From: an uncultured Acetatifactor sp.
GTDB taxonomy: Bacteria > Bacillota > Clostridia > Lachnospirales > Lachnospiraceae
NCBI GenBank assembly: GCA_910588225.1
Contig: CAJUQT010000002.1
Coordinates: forward strand, 89,626 to 153,625
Direction: 5' to 3'
DNA length: 64,000 bases
Program-made: the position numbers and the translations under genes
Notes under the pieces: generated by a model
What the model saw: only the letters and a program-made list of their open reading frames with translations
Told to the model about the DNA's origin: nothing
Database searches by the model: none
In this document: piece after piece, positions 34,746-42,901 of the stretch
Position numbering within the stretch: position 1 is the first letter of the stretch
Layout of the letters: each line of letters starts with the position of its first letter

Positions 34746-34833
34746 TTGAAAGGGTGATATTAAGTTCGATACCGACCATTTTTTCTAATTTTTCAAAAAA
34801 CACTTATATTTGTCGTAAAACCATGCAAAATGC

Positions 34834-34879
34834 TTGACAAAACCGAACATGTGTGCTACAATGGTTAGTGGAAACTAAC
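34834..34879 (+). promoter_or_regulatory. Consensus promoter with adjoining dyad operator
   Basis: TTGACA (34834-34839) and TACAAT (34857-34862) are exactly 17 nt apart, a near-perfect vegetative promoter. GTTAGT (34864-34869) and ACTAAC (34874-34879) form a dyad over the expected start point, a typical repressor operator. It drives the genes from 35025 rightwards. Confidence 0.8.
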
Positions 34880-34935
34880 TTGTTTATGTACATTAATGTT
34901 TTATCAGCATATACTGGACATATTGCCTTACCCCT

Positions 34936-34990
34936 GATTATTGCGGAAATCGCTTCTTTTCTTGAAAAGAGGAGCGATGGCGCAATAATC
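34936..34990 (+). ncRNA. Long leader hairpin before the 35025 gene
   Basis: GATTATTGCG at the left pairs perfectly with CGCAATAATC at the right. Between them ATCGCTTCTTTTC pairs with GAAAAGAGGAGCGAT with small bulges, leaving a tiny loop. The structure lies between the consensus promoter and the start of the 192-residue gene, in its 5' leader. No T-run follows, so it looks like an mRNA stabiliser or a regulatory structure rather than a terminator. Confidence 0.6.
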
Positions 34991-35024
34991 CAATAAAATC
35001 ACATTTATTCAAGGGGGTAAAATC

Positions 35025-35603
35025 ATGAGAATGATGCAATACGAACTAAAGCTGTTTGAGCGTGGCTATGTAGTGACGAATGGCCCTATGCGTGACTATG
35101 ATCAAGCGTATGAGGACAAGTGCTTGCCAATCAAGCTCACAGTGTTGGAATGCCAAGATGTAGGATATCAAGATATTGACTTCGCGGATGCAGGCATAAA
35201 CAAGGATGATTGGGGCTATAGGGAAGATTCTGAGACAAAAGCTTTCCGCGAAGCATACCGGGATGTCCTGCGGGGAAAGACAGACTGGTATTTATATTCC
35301 TTTGAGGTTGCCCCAGAATGCCTTATCTTGGATTTTTATAATCCGGAACTGAACCACGGCGACTACCTGATACTGGATGGATTCCATAACTTCAAACTCC
35401 AGTTTGATATTCCCGGACAAAATGGGGCACCGGCAAGCTCACGGTACACAGTGGATATGTGGCATCATCGCGATTCTACAAAACCGTCCGGCATTAGTGA
35501 CAGGACCCATGTCACCGAATACCAGAAAGGCGTCCGGCGAGAGCTGGACTTTGAACGGCGCGGAGACGATGATTATGTCTGTGTTACAGAGTATGTTGAT
35601 TAG
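35025..35603 (+). CDS. Acidic 192-residue protein, unknown
   Basis: This soluble protein is rich in Asp, Glu and Tyr (for example VGYQDIDFADAGINKDDWGYRED). It has no signal peptide, membrane segment or cysteine cluster, and I do not recognise its family. AAGGGGGT lies 7 nt before the ATG. It is the first gene behind a consensus promoter with an operator-like dyad and a long leader hairpin, so expression is probably tightly controlled. The strong negative charge would suit a DNA mimic or anti-restriction protein, but it does not look like ArdA and I make no functional call. Confidence 0.78.
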   Translation: MRMMQYELKLFERGYVVTNGPMRDYDQAYEDKCLPIKLTVLECQDVGYQDIDFADAGINKDDWGYREDSETKAFREAYRDVLRGKTDWYLYSFEVAPECLILDFYNPELNHGDYLILDGFHNFKLQFDIPGQNGAPASSRYTVDMWHHRDSTKPSGISDRTHVTEYQKGVRRELDFERRGDDDYVCVTEYVD

Positions 35604-35725
35604 CGGAATACCAATAAAGTTGGTAAAGGCCCGGAAACTGCATTATGCAGAAACCGAGCCTTTTTCTTTCAAAATTTCATGTTTTGTGTTATAGTTTATT
35701 GCAGTGAAGTCGATTGGGGGATAAA

Positions 35726-36934
35726 ATGTCAGAAACAACAAACAAGACTGAGCTTGCAGCTCTTTTGCATGATATCTGTAAAAATGAAGACCAAATGAAA
35801 AATCTTGTTAAAGAACTCGAAGGCAGCACTCCAAACAAAGGCGAGAATACCTTGAATTTCTGCAAAATGTATACTGCTTTAGTTCTAGAGAGATACTGCC
35901 ATTCTTTAGATGACAGGGAGCTGATGCTTGCAGCCTGCGGGCTTCTGCAGGGGGATGGGTTTCAGGAAGAAAATATGGAAGACCGCATAGTAGCATATTG
36001 GGAATACAGCCGTAGTTATAACAAGCATTTTAAGAGAATTAAGACAGCAGGCAGCGCCAAAAGAACAGCTTCGGGCAAAATGAATTATATCATAGATTAT
36101 TTACAAGAGGATTTGATAAACGCTAAGAACAGCAACCATGGGAAACTGGGGCTGATAAATAAAGTTCCTGACAAGCTGGAGTTCCCCAGCCCCCGGGAAA
36201 TGCCCGCCGCTGACAAAGAACCAGAAAAAAGCATCCCGCCAAAGGCTGACGGTGAAATAGAACCGGAAGCCCCGGCTCCCGAATCCGGCCCGGCGGATGA
36301 CGCGGCAGAAGAAGACGCTGCCGGACAGGAGGAATACAAACAAAAGGATGCGGATCCTCCGGCACCGGCGCCAACGGCCATAATATGTGAAAAAATAAAA
36401 AAGGCCGCTGGCTATTTAAAAATGCGGTTCAGGATCAAGGACGTTGTCGTCATCCTTATCCTCTTATTCATTGCGTCAACTGTCTGGAAAATTGCGCGTT
36501 CCTTAAAAGACAGCCAAAGCTCTCAGCAATATGTAGAAACCGCTAGCGGCACAGCTATAGAAGAAAACGGGAGTCCAACGGTAACTGATATTAAAATCCT
36601 GAACGCCGAGATGACGCTCACGCCAGACAAGCCGTGGGAAAAGCTGGAGGTAGTCATTTATCCGCGCGAGGCAAATATAGATGACGTGAATTATACCAGT
36701 GACAATACCCGCCTTGTAACGGTAAATAGAAATACTGAAGTGGTAAAACTTGCATCAGAATGGCGGAAAGAAACAGAATGGGGCACCAAAGTACATGTTC
36801 AGTTCGAAGAAATTGATGCAGAGGTGTCCGTTGCTGTGCAGGAAAATACTGCAGATGGTGAAACAAGCAATCCTAACGGCAGCATTCTGGATGGAGATGA
36901 TTCGGTTAACACTGAAAATATACCCGGATTTTAA
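35726..36934 (+). CDS. Membrane protein with cytoplasmic helical domain and extracellular Ig-like domain
   Basis: The 402-residue protein has a helical cytoplasmic part (about 1-140), a Pro/Glu/Ala-rich linker (about 150-215) and one membrane segment (VVVILILLFIASTVWKIA, about 236-253). A C-terminal beta domain contains TLTPDKPWEKLEVVIYP and YTSDNTRLVTVNRNTEVV, resembling bacterial Ig-like (Big_2) domains. Without a cleavable signal, the Ig domain should face outwards. ATG 35726 follows GGGGG; a TTG four codons earlier is weaker. It lies 16 nt before the surface-protein gene. The two may form an anchored surface complex. Confidence 0.75.
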   Translation: MSETTNKTELAALLHDICKNEDQMKNLVKELEGSTPNKGENTLNFCKMYTALVLERYCHSLDDRELMLAACGLLQGDGFQEENMEDRIVAYWEYSRSYNKHFKRIKTAGSAKRTASGKMNYIIDYLQEDLINAKNSNHGKLGLINKVPDKLEFPSPREMPAADKEPEKSIPPKADGEIEPEAPAPESGPADDAAEEDAAGQEEYKQKDADPPAPAPTAIICEKIKKAAGYLKMRFRIKDVVVILILLFIASTVWKIARSLKDSQSSQQYVETASGTAIEENGSPTVTDIKILNAEMTLTPDKPWEKLEVVIYPREANIDDVNYTSDNTRLVTVNRNTEVVKLASEWRKETEWGTKVHVQFEEIDAEVSVAVQENTADGETSNPNGSILDGDDSVNTENIPGF

Positions 36935-36950
36935 ATCGGAGGTTGTTTAA

Positions 36951-38900
36951 ATGGAGAGAACTGCCATGAAAAACATTAGAATATTTCTTTACATAGTAAG
37001 TGTCATAGTATATGGATGTCTGCTATCGATTCCGTTGCCTGCTTTAGCCTGGGGCGATAACAGCGAAGATGGCCGGCCAAGTTATACAATAGAAGAAATC
37101 AATAATGGCGCAATCGGAGCTACCCCCGCTTCTGACGGCGAGGATTACAAAAACAGCCCTAATTATCCCGGTCAGATTATTTTTAATACAATTTCTGACA
37201 GCGTGATTGGCAACGAGAAGAATTATGTTGGTGCACGTGAATATACGGGCATAAATGCTGGCATAGATAATTACTGGCGCGGCAATGAAATTACTGTTGA
37301 AGATGGTAAAGAGTACATCGTTCGTATGTATGTTCACAACAACAACCCAAATGGTGCCGATGCTGTAGCAGAGAATACTCGCGTACGCTTTAACATTCCT
37401 TCGGCTTCTGCCAAGGAAGTAAAAGTGAACGGTTTCATCACCTCTTCTAACGCTACTCCATCACAGTATGTAGACTATGTGAACTTTGTTAGTGATAACA
37501 ACTTCCACCTAGAGTACGTCTACGGCTCTGCCTTGTTGGAGAATAATGGTGTTGGTGCTAACGGTGGCGTCCAATTGAGTGACGACATTGTTAAGGCCAA
37601 AGAAGCTGGTGTTCTGATTGGTTACAATGCTTTGGACGGTAAAGTTCCTGGCTGTTACCAATATGCCAACTATGTCACTATCAGAGTGAAAGTCGTTTAC
37701 GATGCAATTTCCCATCCAACTTACTCCTACCAGCAGGCCAACGAGGGGGCTATTGACTATATCACCTTTAACTCTATCAAAGTAGCTGATACGGATGCAG
37801 CCTGGGCTAAAGAAAAGGGCTTGGAAATGCCGCTTCTGACCAACGAGACCAACTTCGTCGGCACCCGTGAAGATACTGGTATCAATGCTGATAGCGGCAA
37901 TGTATGGGAGGGCACAGAGATTACTGTTGAAGATGGGAAAACATACATCGTAAGGCTTTATATACACAATAATAATCCAGGAGGTATGGACGCTGTGGCG
38001 GAGGATACCAAAGTACGATTTTATATTCCTTATAGCTCTTCCAACCAGATAACAGTCAATGGCTGGCTGACAGCGTCAAATGCTACTCCGGTGGAATATT
38101 CGGATACGGTCATTTTCAAAAGCAAAGATGGGATTCCTTTTTCCTTATATTATGTTCCCGGGTCGGCTCTACTAGAAAATGGTGGTTTTGCCAAAGGCTC
38201 TGGTGTGCAATTGCCTGATACGATTACTAATCAAGGCAATCCCAGCAACAAGGTTGAGGATGAGTGGACGCTGATTGGTTATGATGCCCTTGATGGTAAA
38301 GTACCTGGGTGGTATAAATATATCAACTATGTGGGGATAAAGGTAAAAGTAGTTTACGATTATCAATTTACTATAGAGACTAAAGTTCGTCTGACGGATA
38401 ATAATGATAAGACCTGGCAGGATACCGTAGAAGCCAAAGTCGGGGATAAGGTAGATATCCAATTCCAGTATCTTAACACTAGTAATTATACCCAGGAAGG
38501 CATAGTCGTGCGTGACCTTCTGCCCCCTAACCTCCGCTATATAGAAGGCTCTACCATTGCTTACAATGGTAATCACCCAAACGGTGTCAAACTTGATACT
38601 GATGATGTGGTTGAAGGTGGCGTGAATGTTGGCTCTTATGATCCCAATGCTAACGCATTCATCCGTATTACCGCTGAAGTTATCGATGACAACTTGGCAG
38701 AGGGGAAAAATACCGTGATAAACTGGGCGCAGGCACGTGTTGGTGATAAGACATTGCAAGATGATGCAAGGGTGATAGTATATAAGAATACCAAAGTAGA
38801 AATTGCAATAAAAATCCTCTCTGTTCTATCTTTTATCTGTTCAACGCTGGCAATATTGTTGCTTTTCAAGATGATTAGGACTAAAAAATATTGTCCATAA
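36951..38900 (+). CDS. Large repeat-containing surface protein
   Basis: The 649-residue protein has a signal peptide (about 1-33). Two tandem repeats of about 200 residues (about 75-265 and 265-470) each contain YVGAREYTGIN or FVGTREDTGIN, ITVEDGK.YIVR.Y.HNNNP, GSALLEN and IGY.ALDGKVPG. A DUF11-like domain follows (about 475-610), then a C-terminal membrane segment with a basic tail (IRTKKYCP). There is no LPXTG, so it is anchored by the membrane helix. The start has CGGAGG upstream. I recall similar repeat units in secreted proteins of Saccharibacteria and other CPR genomes, which would imply transfer, but this is unchecked. A terminator follows. Confidence 0.85.
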   Translation: MERTAMKNIRIFLYIVSVIVYGCLLSIPLPALAWGDNSEDGRPSYTIEEINNGAIGATPASDGEDYKNSPNYPGQIIFNTISDSVIGNEKNYVGAREYTGINAGIDNYWRGNEITVEDGKEYIVRMYVHNNNPNGADAVAENTRVRFNIPSASAKEVKVNGFITSSNATPSQYVDYVNFVSDNNFHLEYVYGSALLENNGVGANGGVQLSDDIVKAKEAGVLIGYNALDGKVPGCYQYANYVTIRVKVVYDAISHPTYSYQQANEGAIDYITFNSIKVADTDAAWAKEKGLEMPLLTNETNFVGTREDTGINADSGNVWEGTEITVEDGKTYIVRLYIHNNNPGGMDAVAEDTKVRFYIPYSSSNQITVNGWLTASNATPVEYSDTVIFKSKDGIPFSLYYVPGSALLENGGFAKGSGVQLPDTITNQGNPSNKVEDEWTLIGYDALDGKVPGWYKYINYVGIKVKVVYDYQFTIETKVRLTDNNDKTWQDTVEAKVGDKVDIQFQYLNTSNYTQEGIVVRDLLPPNLRYIEGSTIAYNGNHPNGVKLDTDDVVEGGVNVGSYDPNANAFIRITAEVIDDNLAEGKNTVINWAQARVGDKTLQDDARVIVYKNTKVEIAIKILSVLSFICSTLAILLLFKMIRTKKYCP

Positions 38901-38923
38901 TTTGGAAATGAGTTTTATTTCTA

Positions 38924-38950
38924 GAGACGCTCCTCATGGCGTCTCTTTTT
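38924..38950 (+). terminator. Rho-independent terminator of the surface-protein operon
   Basis: GAGACGC and GCGTCTC pair around an 8-nt loop and are followed by TTTTT, 24 nt after the stop of the surface-protein gene. Confidence 0.9.
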
Positions 38951-39102
38951 GTACGCAAAAATATCCCATTTCTGTCCTGTATCTTTCCATTTTCAGAACT
39001 TTTCGTAAATTTTTTCTGTCCAAGTGTTAATTTTCCCCATCCCCAGATGACCAGTAATTAGAAGGGACAAAAACCTTACTAATCCACAAGGAGGGAAAAT
39101 CC

Positions 39103-39417
39103 ATGAGAAACAACAGTTTCAGTGAAGAAACCACTACCATTCTGACGGGCGATATTATTGAACCGTCACCTGCCCGGCGCAGCCTCGGGATGCTGCTTTC
39201 GACCCGTTCCGGGAGCATGATGCTGCAAGAGGCTATGCTGCAAGCCGGGAACGACCACTGCCGCGCCCTGCTAGCACAGACAGCGATGGAGCACACCGGT
39301 GCGCTTGCTGTGATGGCCGGACGCCTAAGCAGCATCGCCCCACACGGGAGGCAGTACTATCAGGCTGTACTCTCTGCATATGCGGAGAAGTCCATCGAAC
39401 AGATCAGGAGGTGGTAG
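39103..39417 (+). CDS. Element-encoded helical protein, unknown
   Basis: The 104-residue protein is soluble and mostly helical (LQEAMLQAGNDHCRALLAQTAMEHTGALAVMAGRL), with no recognised motif. AAGGAGGG lies about 6 nt before the ATG. The next gene begins 2 nt after its stop, using a GGAGG site formed by its last codons. It looks like one of the small conserved accessory genes that precede transfer genes in Firmicute integrative elements; that placement is inference. Confidence 0.75.
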   Translation: MRNNSFSEETTTILTGDIIEPSPARRSLGMLLSTRSGSMMLQEAMLQAGNDHCRALLAQTAMEHTGALAVMAGRLSSIAPHGRQYYQAVLSAYAEKSIEQIRRW

Positions 39418-39419
39418 CC

Positions 39420-39665
39420 ATGGCACAGGTTATGATTTTACTTATCCTCAGTATCTGTCTCGTATTGCTGGCGGTATTCCTGTTGGTCTGCTATAGCGAT
39501 TACCAGGAGACCAGACAGCAGAACCAGCAGCTAGAGCATACATTAGAGAGCCAGTTCATCTTGCAGGCGGACAGTCTGGATGCTTACCGTGCCATGCTCC
39601 GTGAAGCCTGCCGTGAGGGCGGGTTCTGGGAACAGGAAACAGAAGAAGAAAATGGGGAATATTGA
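39420..39665 (+). CDS. Small single-pass membrane protein
   Basis: The 81-residue protein has one N-terminal membrane segment (VMILLILSICLVLLAVFLLVC, about 4-24), then a Gln/Glu-rich cytoplasmic-type helix and an acidic tail. ATG 39420 has AGGAGG 8 nt upstream, inside the preceding gene; a GTG three codons earlier is less likely. It is coupled to the upstream helical protein. Its size and topology resemble small membrane components beside transfer genes. No specific function can be given. Confidence 0.72.
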   Translation: MAQVMILLILSICLVLLAVFLLVCYSDYQETRQQNQQLEHTLESQFILQADSLDAYRAMLREACREGGFWEQETEEENGEY

Positions 39666-39703
39666 CCCTTGCCGATCAGGGAGCTGCGATGCCTGTACGG
39701 GAA

Positions 39704-39820
39704 AAGTTATGCTCACAGCGTAAGCATAACTTGTATATTTTCACAGTTTTTGGCAGAGAGGTATTATAATCGCACCAATCGCCCGCCGGTTTGACACCCC
39801 GTCAAATCGGTGTGGCTGTA
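39704..39820. promoter_or_regulatory. Dyad-rich intergenic region, candidate transfer-origin or regulatory site
   Basis: A perfect 10-bp hairpin, AAGTTATGCT/AGCATAACTT (39704-39732), is followed about 60 nt later by overlapping dyads: TTTGAC...GTCAAA (39790-39806) and ACACCCCG...CGGTGT. It directly precedes the methyltransferase and coupling-ATPase genes. Such a layout suits an oriT or a complex promoter. No nick site can be identified from sequence alone. Confidence 0.4.
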
Positions 39821-39849
39821 AAAAGTTTTACGGAAGGAGCATGAATCTA

Positions 39850-40488
39850 ATGAGTTTTGATGTTAGCAACATTGACGCAATGAAAATAAATAAACCGCTG
39901 TTCCCGGACTCGCTGAAAGGCGGTGCTGGAACGGTAATTGTAGACCCGCCTTGGAATGTTCAACAAAAAGGCAATTATGGAGCGGTAAAACATTATAACC
40001 TGATGACACTTGAGCAGATTAAGGCTCTGCCGGTAGGCAGCCTCTGTGCTGAAAATGCCCACTGCTGGCTGTGGGTGACCAATGCCACAATGGAAGAAGG
40101 TTTCAAAGTGCTGCGTGGCTGGGGTTTCGAACCGCGCTCTATTTTCACATGGGTGAAGCTGCGCATGGGGCTTGGGGTATACCTCCGCAACGGGACGGAG
40201 CATATCCTGCTGGGGACACGTGGCAAGGCCCCGGTGAAATTCCACGCCCAGATTAATTACGGGATGTTTCCAGTGAATGGGCATTCCAGGAAGCCGGAGG
40301 AACTCTATGACATCGCAGAACGTGTATCACCCGGCCCTTATCTGGAATTGTTTGCCCGTAGGCATCGACATGGCTGGAGTACGTGGGGGAATGAGATTGA
40401 TTCAGATGTGGCTATTCCCGGATATCCGGTGCCAAAGTACAGCGACACTTTAATAAAAGATTTTCAGAAAAGAACGGAGGGAGCGTGA
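39850..40488 (+). CDS. MT-A70 family adenine methyltransferase
   Basis: The 212-residue protein has the DPPW catalytic motif (TVIVDPPWNV, about 29-38), the MT-A70 blocks CWLWVTNATMEEGFKVLRGWGF and FTWVKL, and LLGTRGK and EELYDIAERVSPGPYLELFAR. Members methylate N6 of adenine in RNA or DNA; phage and plasmid versions usually act on DNA. It lacks a target-recognition domain, so specificity is probably short. AAGGAG ends 10 nt before ATG 39850; ATG 39841 is only 1 nt from it and is disfavoured. No cognate nuclease is nearby, so it probably protects the element or regulates it. Confidence 0.9.
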   Translation: MSFDVSNIDAMKINKPLFPDSLKGGAGTVIVDPPWNVQQKGNYGAVKHYNLMTLEQIKALPVGSLCAENAHCWLWVTNATMEEGFKVLRGWGFEPRSIFTWVKLRMGLGVYLRNGTEHILLGTRGKAPVKFHAQINYGMFPVNGHSRKPEELYDIAERVSPGPYLELFARRHRHGWSTWGNEIDSDVAIPGYPVPKYSDTLIKDFQKRTEGA

Positions 40489-40494
40489 TGGTTT

Positions 40495-40707
40495 ATGTTC
40501 GGACACGGAGACCGGGGCGGTTCCGGCCGGTGGATTGGGTACATATTCGAGGCGGCTGTCACCATTGCTGTCAGCGGCTACCTGATTCGGCTGGGCGTAA
40601 GGCTCTTCCTCGAAGTCTGGCCGGTGCTGCTCATCATTGCGGCAGTTATTGCCGGGGCAGCCATTGGCTGGCGTATCTGGAAAAACCGGAACAGCGACAG
40701 GTGGTAA
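40495..40707 (+). CDS. Small two-helix membrane protein
   Basis: The 70-residue protein has two closely spaced hydrophobic segments (about 16-32 and 40-60) and a basic tail (WRIWKNRNSDRW). It lies between the methyltransferase and the coupling ATPase, with gaps of 6 and 13 nt. It may be a membrane partner of the conjugation machinery. The ribosome site (GGAGGG) is about 13 nt away, rather distant. I prefer this frame over an overlapping one because only this one makes a coherent membrane protein. Confidence 0.65.
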   Translation: MFGHGDRGGSGRWIGYIFEAAVTIAVSGYLIRLGVRLFLEVWPVLLIIAAVIAGAAIGWRIWKNRNSDRW

Positions 40708-40720
40708 AGGAGGGTTCATT

Positions 40721-42901
40721 ATGAACGTACATGATTTTAAGGAACTTGTCTGGCGGGAAGTGGCATGGCAGAGGCCATTTGTCATTGAAGCGGTGTGGGA
40801 TATGCTCTCCCACCTTGCTGCCGCCCACCCGCGCGGCGCGGTGGTGTGGGAATGCCGGGGCAGCGGCGGGAAAATCCGCTACCTGCTCGGCGCGGAACGC
40901 CAGCACCTTGATAAAATAGAACGCATTTTTAAGGCACACGGGGACGTGCATTTCGGGAGCATCTACCAGACCCCGAGGAAAGAGACTGCCGGGGCGGCAC
41001 AGCTCAAGACTTCCAAAAAGCTGCTCTCCCTCAACTTGGACACCTCCATGGCGGTGCTCAGGGCGGGGCTTGCGGCGCTGGCGAACACCGGGGAGAACGA
41101 GGAGCTGACCGTGCAGGTTATGCTTGGCGGCTCTTACGGCCCGGTTCCGCTCTCCGGCGGGATGCAGGACCCGAACGCCTCGTGGCTGGAGATTATCACC
41201 GGGAACGTGCAGAAAGCCACTAGCGACATGGTGAAATCAGCGAAGGAGAAAGCCGAGCAGAGCGGGTTCCAGGCGGTGATCCGCATCGGCTCCAGCAGCC
41301 GGAAGGACTATATTGACCCTCTGCATAACCTGACCGCCGCCTTTCGGATTCTGGAATCCGCCGGCGTTAAAATCTACACTGCCAGCGAGAACCCGAAGAA
41401 ATTGACAGAGGCAGGCGTGCCGTGGCGTTTCCCACTCCGGCTGTCCGTAAAGGAGCTTTCCGGATTCATGCTCCTGCCGGTGGGGGAGGATACACTGCCA
41501 GGCACCGTTCCGCTCCACCCCAAAGCCGCCCTGCCGCCCGGATGGTACCGGGAGCCGATGTTTAAGAATGAGGACAGGAGCTTTGCGGCTGCCATGAACG
41601 GGGAAAGGCTCAGCATCTCCCCGAAAGACGCACTGGAGCACACGATTATTCTGGGGCCGACAGGGAGCGGCAAGTCCACCGCCATGCTGAACCTGATCCT
41701 TTCCGACATCACTGCCGGGCGGGGTGTCCTTGTGATTGATCCGAAGCAGGACTTGGTGGACGATGTGCTGGAGCGCATCCCCGCCCACCGCAGGAAAGAT
41801 GTGGTGGTGGTTGACCCGGCCAGCCCGGAGCCAGTGGGCTTTAATCCGCTGGCCTGTACGGAGGGGCAGGACAAGGAGCTGACCGCCGACACGGTGCTCT
41901 CGGTCTTGAAGGAAATTTTCGCAGACAGCTGGGGCGTCCGCGCACAGGATATTTTATCTGCGGCCATCCTCACGCTGATGGAGGTGGACGGCGCATCGCT
42001 GATGTGGCTGCCGGAGCTTCTGACCAATGAGAAATTCCGCGCTTCCATTACAAAAACCGTCAAAGACGAAATCGCCCTGAAACCTTTCTGGACACGTTTT
42101 GAGAACCTGACTCCTTACCAGCGGCAACAGATGATTGAGCCTGTCCTGAATAAACTCCGCCAGTTCCTGCTCCGCCCGAAACTGCGCAACTGTTTGGGGC
42201 AGGGGCACCCGAAGTTCGACTTAAACGACCTTTACACCAAAGCGAGGATTGTGCTGGTGCCGCTGAACAAGGGCGTCATCGGCGGCGAGTCCGCAAGGCT
42301 GCTCGGCTCCCTGATTGTGGGGCTGGCCTGGACGCTGGCGCTTGGCCGAGCGAATGTGCCGCAGGAGCAGCGGAAAATGGTGAGCATTTATATTGACGAA
42401 TTACAGGATTACCTGTCGCTGCCAACGGATTTATCGGATGCGCTGGCACAGGCACGGGGCATGGGGCTTGCCATTACCATGGCGCACCAGTACCGCGACC
42501 AGCTTCCGCCGCTGCTCCGCTCCGGCGTGGACGCCAATGCCCGGAACAAAATTATTTTCGGGATCAGCGGGAAGGACGCCAAGGACATGGCGGCGATGGC
42601 TGACGGTCTGGAGGCACTGGATTTCGCCTCCCTCATGCGCTACCACGTCTACGCCAGTTTCCAGAGTGGCGGCAAGAACACCGGCTGGGTGCAGGGCGTG
42701 ACCCTCCCAAAACCGGAACCCTTACAAGGTGCGGCGGAGCTCCGGGCAGCCAGCATGGAACGCTATGGCACACCGTCAGAGGCGGTGGAGGCAGAGCTGA
42801 AAGCGATATTTAAGGACACCGCCACCCCACCGCAGGAGGAAGCAAAAGGCTTCAAAAAGAGCGGCATCGGACGCCGCAGGAAGGAGCAGAACGATGAATA
42901 A
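40721..42901 (+). CDS. VirD4/TraG-like conjugative coupling ATPase
   Basis: The 726-residue P-loop ATPase has Walker A GPTGSGKST (312-320), a following GVLVIDPKQDLVDDV segment, and Walker B IYIDELQDYLSL (about 556-567). FGISGKDAKDMAAMADGLEALDF follows, as in TraG/HerA-like DNA pumps. The N-terminal 300 residues are soluble, with no clear membrane helices; the small membrane protein just upstream may supply the anchor. Such proteins bring the relaxase-DNA complex to the type IV channel. ATG 40721 has AAAGGAGGG 6 nt upstream. The stop overlaps the replication-relaxation gene. Confidence 0.9.
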   Translation: MNVHDFKELVWREVAWQRPFVIEAVWDMLSHLAAAHPRGAVVWECRGSGGKIRYLLGAERQHLDKIERIFKAHGDVHFGSIYQTPRKETAGAAQLKTSKKLLSLNLDTSMAVLRAGLAALANTGENEELTVQVMLGGSYGPVPLSGGMQDPNASWLEIITGNVQKATSDMVKSAKEKAEQSGFQAVIRIGSSSRKDYIDPLHNLTAAFRILESAGVKIYTASENPKKLTEAGVPWRFPLRLSVKELSGFMLLPVGEDTLPGTVPLHPKAALPPGWYREPMFKNEDRSFAAAMNGERLSISPKDALEHTIILGPTGSGKSTAMLNLILSDITAGRGVLVIDPKQDLVDDVLERIPAHRRKDVVVVDPASPEPVGFNPLACTEGQDKELTADTVLSVLKEIFADSWGVRAQDILSAAILTLMEVDGASLMWLPELLTNEKFRASITKTVKDEIALKPFWTRFENLTPYQRQQMIEPVLNKLRQFLLRPKLRNCLGQGHPKFDLNDLYTKARIVLVPLNKGVIGGESARLLGSLIVGLAWTLALGRANVPQEQRKMVSIYIDELQDYLSLPTDLSDALAQARGMGLAITMAHQYRDQLPPLLRSGVDANARNKIIFGISGKDAKDMAAMADGLEALDFASLMRYHVYASFQSGGKNTGWVQGVTLPKPEPLQGAAELRAASMERYGTPSEAVEAELKAIFKDTATPPQEEAKGFKKSGIGRRRKEQNDE

